From: Dialister sp. UBA734
GTDB taxonomy: Bacteria > Bacillota > Negativicutes > Veillonellales > Dialisteraceae
Direction of reading: 5' to 3'
Assembly (NCBI GenBank): GCA_002297935.1
Contig: DBLC01000034.1
Coordinates: forward strand, 1 to 10,327
Length of the DNA: 10,327 bases
The notes beneath the pieces are model-generated. The model saw only the letters and a program-made list of their open reading frames with translations. It made no database searches and had not been told where the DNA came from. Of this stretch, positions 6,501-10,327 are shown piece by piece. The first letter of the stretch is position 1; every line of letters begins with the position of its first letter. Both the position numbers and the translations under genes were made by a program.

Positions 6501-6594
6501 GATGGTAGCCTTTTCCTATCATTGTTAAGGAATTGAAATCAGTAGAATAATACCCCTTTGCTTATCCATGTAAATGGTATATGTATCAAATACA

Positions 6595-6627
6595 TTGTAA
6601 ACACAGCAATATTGTTAATCTTGACAA
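6595..6627. promoter_or_regulatory. Candidate BirA (biotin repressor) operator
   Basis: TTGTAAACA, a 15-bp spacer, then TCTTGACAA. The left half matches the classical BirA half-site TTGTAAACC at 8 of 9 positions; the right half matches GGTTTACAA at 6 of 9. Spacing is close to the 16 bp of the E. coli bio operator. It overlaps the candidate -35 box of bioW at 6621-6626. A nearby pair TTGTTAATC (6612) / GGTTAACCT (6633) offers an alternative but has a shorter 12-bp spacer. Position before a biotin gene supports it; the match is imperfect. Confidence 0.4.
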
Positions 6628-6650
6628 ATACTGGTTAACCTGAGTAAACT
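6621..6650 (+). promoter_or_regulatory. Candidate bioW promoter
   Basis: A perfect -35 TTGACA (6621-6626), an 18-bp spacer and -10 TAAACT (6645-6650), which differs from TATAAT at two positions. Transcription would start near 6657, leaving a leader of about 207 nt that begins with the hairpin at 6658. A second AT-rich TATAAT at 6706 has no visible -35. Confidence 0.45.
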
Positions 6651-6657
6651 ACAACTA

Positions 6658-6688
6658 TAGCCGAAGCGTGATGGCTTCGGCTAATTTT
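6658..6688 (+). terminator. Perfect 10-bp hairpin upstream of bioW
   Basis: TAGCCGAAGC (6658-6667) and GCTTCGGCTA (6674-6683) pair perfectly around a 6-nt loop, followed by ATTTTAT. It resembles a rho-independent terminator with a weak T-run. It is about 360 bp past the ABC gene, so it may end that transcript. If the promoter at 6621 is real, this hairpin instead forms the very 5' end of the bioW mRNA. Confidence 0.5.
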
Positions 6689-6762
6689 ATGAGTTGATTG
6701 TCAAATATAATTGCAAATGCAAGTTTACATATAGAAGCGGAGCGTTTATATAGAGGGGGATT

Positions 6763-6831
6763 GGGGCGCTATATATTTGATGCGCCCCTTCTACCATTAC
6801 GCACTACGCACTTCGCACTTCGCATTACGCA
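6763..6831. repeat. GC-rich hairpin plus heptad array (TGCGTAN family), inverted orientation
   Basis: The hairpin GGGGCGC (6763-6769) / GCGCCCC (6782-6788) is followed by TCTACCA and five units (TTACGCA, CTACGCA, CTTCGCA twice, TTACGCA; 6797-6831). It is the mirror image of the composite after bioW (7606-7668), so bioW is bracketed by inverted copies. It lies inside the predicted bioW leader. Confidence 0.85.
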
Positions 6832-6863
6832 TTGCTTTTTTGTAAGGAAAGGGAGTATTTCAA

Positions 6864-7619
6864 TTGCTGTACAGTGTCAAAATGCGGTCCAGTTTGGGTG
6901 GAGTCCATGGGAACGGGGGGCGTCATATTTCTGGTGCCGAGAGAATTGTGACGGAAGAAGAAATGGAGAACAATGTGCTGGCCATGCTTCGTCGGGCCAG
7001 GACCCATGAACGGGGCAGTGCGGATTTCATTCAGCTCAAGGTGGAAGAAGTGAAGCCCGAAAGCATCCAGTATTGTCCACTGCTTCCGATGTACCAGATG
7101 GTGTCCCATTCCAAAGAAGAAGGACGGGAATTGGCTAAGAAAGAACTGCTTCGGATTGGCGTCAGTGAAACGGCGGTGCACAATGGATTTGCAGAATTGG
7201 AATCGCTGACCGACAGCATGCGAGGGGCCATTGTGATGGATGCGCTCACCGGCGAGCGGTTGGATGACCGGAAAGAACGGGGCGTCCGCTGCAGCAACAT
7301 GGATTGCGAAGATGTGGCAGCCTACGAATCACAAATGAAAGCGAAGGGCTTAGGCGGCGATCATCCCAGAGAAGCCTTGGTACTGGCATCGAAAGTGGCC
7401 TATGGTCCGGGCACGGTGGCAGAACTTTGCTGGTCCGATGACCCGGATTACGTCACCGGCTACGTGGGCTCCAAAACCTATGGATACGGCCGCATCACGG
7501 TCATGAAAGACAAAGGCGATCCCGTGGGCGGCCGGGTCTTCTTCGTCAAACACGGCACCGATGTGAAGGCCTATGATGAGTATATGCAGAATCAAACGGT
7601 ATTGGTGCGTAATGCGTAG
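6864..7619 (+). CDS. bioW: 6-carboxyhexanoate--CoA ligase (pimeloyl-CoA synthetase)
   Basis: BioW makes pimeloyl-CoA from pimelate, CoA and ATP, the entry to biotin synthesis in organisms without BioC/BioH or BioI. 251 residues against roughly 260 in Bacillus. Family blocks are LYSVKMRSS (2-10), GGRHISGAERIV (18-29), LTGERLDDRKERGVRCSNMD (128-147), ALVLASKVAYGP (171-182), VAELCWSDDPDYVTGYVGSK (185-204) and YGRITVMKDKG (208-218). The start is a TTG (6864-6866) with AAAGGGAG upstream at 8-nt spacing. The next ATG at 6882 would cut into the conserved LYSV block, so TTG is preferred. The last residues VRNA and the stop TAG (7617-7619) are encoded by an intergenic heptad array, so the original C-terminus seems shortened or replaced. 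bioF follows after 309 bp of repeats. Confidence 0.93.
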   Translation: MLYSVKMRSSLGGVHGNGGRHISGAERIVTEEEMENNVLAMLRRARTHERGSADFIQLKVEEVKPESIQYCPLLPMYQMVSHSKEEGRELAKKELLRIGVSETAVHNGFAELESLTDSMRGAIVMDALTGERLDDRKERGVRCSNMDCEDVAAYESQMKAKGLGGDHPREALVLASKVAYGPGTVAELCWSDDPDYVTGYVGSKTYGYGRITVMKDKGDPVGGRVFFVKHGTDVKAYDEYMQNQTVLVRNA

Positions 7620-7668
7620 TGCGTAATGCGTAATGGTGGTAGCGGCGCACATAATTTAGAAGCGCCGC
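7606..7668. repeat. Heptad array (TGCGTAN family) carrying the bioW stop, plus GC-rich hairpin
   Basis: Four units, TGCGTAA, TGCGTAG, TGCGTAA and TGCGTAA (7606-7633), then TGGTGGTA and the hairpin GCGGCGC (7642-7648) / GCGCCGC (7662-7668). The bioW stop TAG is the end of the second unit. Palindrome D follows after 15 bp. Confidence 0.87.
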
Positions 7669-7683
7669 AAAAATTTAGATTAG

Positions 7684-7868
7684 AAAGGTTATTATTCTAC
7701 TGATTTCAAATTCTAACAGGGCGTGTGTATGGCTTACCCAAAGGTTATAAGGGTTATAAAAGGTTATGAAACTATCGGATACCCATAACCTTACATAACC
7801 TTTATAACCCTGTGACAAGCCGTTGCTTCTCTATGTTTGCTTTCGGAAGCAGCTGAATAATAACCTTT
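7684..7868. repeat. Long palindromic element D
   Basis: The outer arms AAAGGTTATTATT (7684-7696) and AATAATAACCTTT (to 7868) are perfect over 13 bp. The inner left arm has 9-bp units GGTTATAAG, GGTTATAAA, AGGTTATGA (about 7743-7769); the inner right arm has CATAACCTTACATAACC and TTTATAACCC (about 7784-7810). A small hairpin GCTTTCGGAAGC lies near 7839. It ends 61 bp before bioF, so the bioF promoter, if separate, must be inside or at its edge. Confidence 0.8.
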
Positions 7869-7928
7869 GTGCATAAAGAATAACTATGTTTGAGGAATCT
7901 ATCCGTATTCTTCACAGTAGGAGAACCT

Positions 7929-9098
7929 ATGAAACTCAATGATATATCTAGCCAATTAAATAAAATACGAGAAGAAAGCCGTTTCCGCCAGGTGTCGGAT
8001 CTGCGGATGGTGACGGCTTCTAAGGGGATTCGTCGGGATGGGAAGGAATATATTGTATTCAATTCCAACGATTACCTGGGTATGACCCACGAGCCGGAGG
8101 TGATGGAAGCGGCTCGGCAGGCCATTACATATGGTACCGGTTCCGGCGGGGCTCGGCTCACGTCGGGGGCGGTGTTTGAATTGTCCGATTTGGAAAACGA
8201 ATTGGCTCACTTCAAACACGCCGAAGAGGCGGTGATTTTTAATACCGGCTACATGACGAACCTGGGGGTTCTCTATGCCCTGGCGAATAAGAACGATGTG
8301 ATTTTCTCCGACGCATTAAACCACGCCAGTATTGTGGATGGCTGCCGAATTTCTCGGGCCCACGTGGTGGTCTATGGTCATTCTGACATGGACGATTTGG
8401 AAAAGAAATTGGCCGAAACGCCTTGCGACGGGCAGCGGTTTATTGTCACCGATGGCGTCTTTTCCATGGACGGCGACGTGGCCACTCTGCCGGAGTTGCT
8501 TCGATTGAAAAAGAAATATGATGGCTGCCTCATCGTAGACGATGCCCACGGTGTAGGGGTCATTGGAGAAACCGGAAGAGGCAGTGCGGAATATTTCCAT
8601 ACATCCGGTATCGATGTGCAGGTCGGGACTCTCTCCAAATCGCTGGGCGCCGAAGGGGGCTACGCCGCCACCACCAAAGAAATCGCGGCATTTTTGAGAA
8701 ATACCTCTCGTCCCTTCATTTTCTCTACATCTATTTCCGCTGTCACCGGGGCCACCGCCTTGGCCGCCCTTCGACGCTTGGAAGCCAAACCGGAAGTCTA
8801 CATGGGACGACTTCGGAGAAATACGGCGTACATGAAACAGAAACTTACCGAAGCAGGCATTCCCTTCCTGCCGGGTGATACGTCCATCATTCCGGTGGTC
8901 ATAGGAGACGAAGCAAAAACCATGGCCTATGCCAAAGCCTGCCTGGAAGAAGGCATTCTCCTCTCCGCCATCCGCCCGCCAACGGTGCCTCAAGGTACCA
9001 GTCGCATCCGCCTCACCGTCACCGCGGCTCATACATTGGCGGAGTTGGATCGGGCGGCAGAAGTGATGAAGAAACATTGGAAAGCAGTGAGAAGTTAG
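7929..9098 (+). CDS. bioF: 8-amino-7-oxononanoate synthase (KAPA synthase)
   Basis: A PLP-dependent alpha-oxoamine synthase that condenses pimeloyl-CoA with L-alanine to 8-amino-7-oxononanoate, CoA and CO2. 389 residues, the normal length. PLP site residues are in place: LIVDDAHGVG (201-210) with D204 and H207, and TLSKSLGAEGG (234-244) with the Schiff-base K237; E. coli BioF uses D204, H207 and K236. NSNDYLG (45-51) and TGSGGARLTSG (70-80) are also family blocks. The ATG at 7929 follows TAGGAG at 5-nt spacing; the frame can open at TTG 7890 but without support. 2-amino-3-ketobutyrate CoA ligase is the close alternative; adjacency to bioW favours BioF. The C-terminus AVRS and the stop TAG lie in a GTGAGAA-type heptad array. 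Confidence 0.93.
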   Translation: MKLNDISSQLNKIREESRFRQVSDLRMVTASKGIRRDGKEYIVFNSNDYLGMTHEPEVMEAARQAITYGTGSGGARLTSGAVFELSDLENELAHFKHAEEAVIFNTGYMTNLGVLYALANKNDVIFSDALNHASIVDGCRISRAHVVVYGHSDMDDLEKKLAETPCDGQRFIVTDGVFSMDGDVATLPELLRLKKKYDGCLIVDDAHGVGVIGETGRGSAEYFHTSGIDVQVGTLSKSLGAEGGYAATTKEIAAFLRNTSRPFIFSTSISAVTGATALAALRRLEAKPEVYMGRLRRNTAYMKQKLTEAGIPFLPGDTSIIPVVIGDEAKTMAYAKACLEEGILLSAIRPPTVPQGTSRIRLTVTAAHTLAELDRAAEVMKKHWKAVRS

Positions 9099-9107
9099 AA
9101 GTGAGAA
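9087..9107. repeat. Heptad array (GTGAGAA) carrying the bioF stop codon
   Basis: Three exact 7-bp units, GTGAGAA, GTTAGAA and GTGAGAA. The bioF stop TAG (9096-9098) lies in the middle unit. It is followed by ATGGTGGTG, as after the bioW array, then the GC-rich hairpin. Confidence 0.8.
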
Positions 9108-9116
9108 ATGGTGGTG

Positions 9117-9152
9117 GCGGCGCAACATAGTTTGGAAGCGCCGCAGATTTTT
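9117..9152 (+). terminator. Rho-independent-type terminator after bioF
   Basis: The stem GCGGCGC (9117-9123) / GCGCCGC (9138-9144), with a 14-nt loop, is followed by AGA and six T. It is the same hairpin family as those at 1294, 6763 and 7642, but here with a T-run, so it can plausibly stop bioF transcription 18 bp after the stop codon. Confidence 0.65.
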
Positions 9153-9160
9153 TACTAAAA

Positions 9161-9187
9161 GGTTCTAAGGGTTCTGAAGGTTCTTAG
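9161..9187. repeat. Nonamer array GGTTCTNNN, left arm
   Basis: Three 9-bp units, GGTTCTAAG, GGTTCTGAA and GGTTCTTAG. The inverted counterpart is at 9632-9676, so the two arms bracket the 440-bp interior containing the dispersed repeat. Confidence 0.75.
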
Positions 9188-9230
9188 GGGTTGTCGAATG
9201 GGCGAAGTGACGCTAGTGGTATCATTGCAT

Positions 9231-9420
9231 CGTCATTTCGACCGATCGTATTTGTGCTAGGTGGTATATATGTATTGAAATGAGATGTGCCCCTGAGTGG
9301 AGAAATCTTAGCAGCACTAGCGGTAAGGGCTTAAAGAATCCTATCGTTACGGCTTATCTAACAAAAACATGCAGCTCGCTAGAGCTGCCCCCCTCTTGTG
9401 TTCTCCCGCAAAGGGGGAGA
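9231..9420. repeat. Dispersed ~190-bp repeat, copy 2
   Basis: This is the second copy of 2654-2840 in the same orientation, sharing the blocks listed there. Unlike copy 1 it lacks the opposing terminal inverted repeat: no ATCGGTCGAAATGACG is found downstream in the window. It carries a GCAGCTC/GAGCTGC stem (9371-9388) and runs into a long hairpin. Confidence 0.85.
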
Positions 9421-9436
9421 ACACAAGAGGGGGCAG
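9385..9436. repeat. Long near-perfect hairpin
   Basis: The arm from 9385 (CTGCCCCCCTCTTGTG, then TTCTCCC) and the arm to 9436 (GGGAGAACACAAGAG, then GGGGCAG) pair over about 22 bp with one unpaired C, around a short GCAAA-type loop. It has no T-run on either side. In copy 1 only the inner CTCCC/GGGAG part is present. Confidence 0.85.
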
Positions 9437-9631
9437 GGCGGATAGGAAGAGGAAGAAGAGTTGTTGGACTAGCCGCTAGAGAGGACGCCTAAGCGAGCGG
9501 AGGGAAAAGGTTTTCATGTGGCTAAAGCGAGCTATCCCCTGGCACATTTCGCTTCGCTCATGTTCTGTCCCCTTCCAGAGGAAGGGGATTATGGGTGCAT
9601 GATATCTCTAGCGTCAATTCGCAGGTTTGAC

Positions 9632-9676
9632 GAACCCTCAGAACCCTCAGAACCCTTAGAACCTTCAGAACCTTTT
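9632..9676. repeat. Nonamer array GAACCNTNA, right arm
   Basis: Five 9-bp units, including GAACCCTCA twice, GAACCCTTA, GAACCTTCA and GAACCTTTT. In one frame it would encode a Glu-Pro-Ser/Leu/Phe repeat, but the surrounding frame is repeat-derived and is not called a gene. It is inverted relative to 9161-9187. Confidence 0.8.
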
Positions 9677-9770
9677 TCACTAAAGAAATCATCGATCATT
9701 TCGCCAAACTTAAAAGTACTTGAAACGGTTCATTCCCAATCCCTAGGACCTAGCCACTCATCCCTAGCTA

Positions 9771-9808
9771 CTAGTCACCAGTCACGAGTCACCAGTCACC
9801 AGTCACCC
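9771..9808. repeat. Heptad array (GTGACTN family, inverted) upstream of the last gene
   Basis: Five units, CTAGTCA, CCAGTCA, CGAGTCA and CCAGTCA twice. It is preceded by TCCCTAGCTA, similar to the flank of the yigZ array. It ends 24 bp before the start codon of the membrane protein. Confidence 0.85.
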
Positions 9809-9831
9809 AAAGTATACGAAAGGAAAAAGCC

Positions 9832-10317
9832 ATGAACAGCATAACGAAGGAACGTCAACTCATTGTGGATTGTACAGAGACCGCGCTTTTGGCGGTGCTC
9901 ATCGCCGTATCCGGTACGTTTCGGATTCCTGGTATTGTGCCGGGAACGGAGTTTCAGCTTTCGGCGCCCATTGCGGTAGCCATTTGCGGTGTCTTTGGAT
10001 TCAAGAAATATATCACCGCTGGGATCCTGGCGTCTCTGATTGGATTGGGCTTAGGGACGGCCACCATTTTGAATGTAGCCATTCAGATGTCTTTCCGCTT
10101 GGGGGTCGGTGCCTTTTGGCTCCTTTCTGGTTCTAACAAACTCTTTTATATCTTCTCCGGCCCCATCGGTACGGCCCTGGCGCGGGTGGTGATGTATTTC
10201 CTTTTGGGGAAAGGCCTCACTCTGATGCTCATCGCCGCCGCTCCTGGCATGGCATTCACGGCAGCCACGGCGTGGATTTTTGCGAGGGTATTCCGCAAGT
10301 GCAAGATTAGTGCGTAA
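9832..10317 (+). CDS. Small multi-pass membrane protein, ECF S-component-like
   Basis: 161 residues, strongly hydrophobic, with about five or six membrane segments (near 13-32, 36-57, 61-74, 80-98, 104-124, 128-153) and a basic tail FRKCK. The length, the start ETALLAVLIAVSGTFRIPG and the glycine/alanine-rich segments resemble the substrate-binding S components of energy-coupling factor transporters, but I do not recognise the specific family. BioY is the biotin S component; I see no clear BioY signature. Position after bioW-bioF makes a biotin, pimelate or other vitamin substrate possible but unproven. The ATG at 9832 follows AAAGGA at 7 nt. The stop TAA (10315-10317) and the preceding Ser-Ala lie at or in a TGCGTAA heptad array that continues to the window end. 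Confidence 0.75.
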   Translation: MNSITKERQLIVDCTETALLAVLIAVSGTFRIPGIVPGTEFQLSAPIAVAICGVFGFKKYITAGILASLIGLGLGTATILNVAIQMSFRLGVGAFWLLSGSNKLFYIFSGPIGTALARVVMYFLLGKGLTLMLIAAAPGMAFTAATAWIFARVFRKCKISA

Positions 10318-10327
10318 TGCGAAGTGC
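10311..10327. repeat. Heptad array (TGCGTAN family), cut by window end
   Basis: TGCGTAA, TGCGAAG and TGC at the edge of the window. The first unit holds the stop codon of the preceding gene. By analogy with 1258 and 7606 a GC hairpin and a palindrome would be expected just beyond the window. Confidence 0.7.

Noticed and set aside
6562..6570. TTATCCATG as a DnaA box
   Set aside because: It has two mismatches to TTATCCACA and no other boxes nearby. The window may be near oriC but I see no origin in it.
7929..9098. 2-amino-3-ketobutyrate CoA ligase (kbl) as the identity
   Set aside because: It is the same fold and a close relative, but adjacency to bioW and BioF-like active-site numbering favour bioF. 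No threonine dehydrogenase gene is beside it.
9518..9835. Open frame with an EPSEPSEPLEPSEPF repeat
   Set aside because: The Pro-rich repeat is a reading of the nonamer array and the rest is read through dispersed repeats and heptads. It has no ribosome binding site and runs into the next gene's start, so it is not a gene.

Overview
The window looks like a chromosomal stretch from a bacterium of the Firmicutes in the broad sense. Strong AAGGAG-type ribosome binding sites, a UUG start on a bioW-type gene, and the bioW route to pimeloyl-CoA all fit this. A Negativicutes member is my best guess, but nothing here proves the genus. Three sites matching the near-universal chromosomal parS sequence lie within 2.8 kb, so the window is probably close to the replication origin, although no dnaA, parAB or gid gene is inside it.

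Layout: 1-580 has no gene and holds heptad repeats, two related palindromic elements and a hairpin. 581-1222 (minus) is a YigZ/IMPACT-family protein. 1567-2445 (minus) is a LysR-type regulator. 2446-3297 is a non-coding gap with a MITE-like element bounded by 33-bp inverted repeats, heptad arrays and a perfect parS. 3298-4236 (plus) is an AEC-family (auxin efflux carrier family) transporter. 4610-6301 (plus) is a fused permease/ATPase of the SbmA/YddA/ABCD type, carrying a parS variant inside its ATPase domain. 6864-7619 (plus) is BioW and 7929-9098 (plus) is BioF; together they take pimelate to 8-amino-7-oxononanoate. 9832-10317 (plus) is a small multi-pass membrane protein resembling an ECF-transporter S component. 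bioA, bioD and bioB are not here.

The most striking feature is what lies between the genes. Every gap over about 300 bp is full of short-period repeats. Heptad (7-bp) tandem arrays occur in several unrelated sequence versions (GTGACTN, TGCGTAN, AACAACN, GGTTTNN, GTGAGAA), and there are nonamer (9-bp) arrays. Several arrays touch the last codons of a gene and supply its stop codon (yigZ, bioW, bioF and the last gene). Beside several genes the same composite recurs: heptad array, short GC-rich hairpin, then a 170-190 bp AT-rich imperfect palindrome. The four palindromes at 1325, 4319, 6331 and 7684 share architecture but differ in sequence. I consider this repeat system and the parS cluster the two observations most worth following up.

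Working picture: the genes are mostly separated by several hundred bases of repeats and are probably transcribed as single units. The LysR gene and the AEC gene diverge and may be regulator and target. bioW and bioF are a functional pair, with a candidate BirA-type operator overlapping a candidate promoter upstream of bioW.
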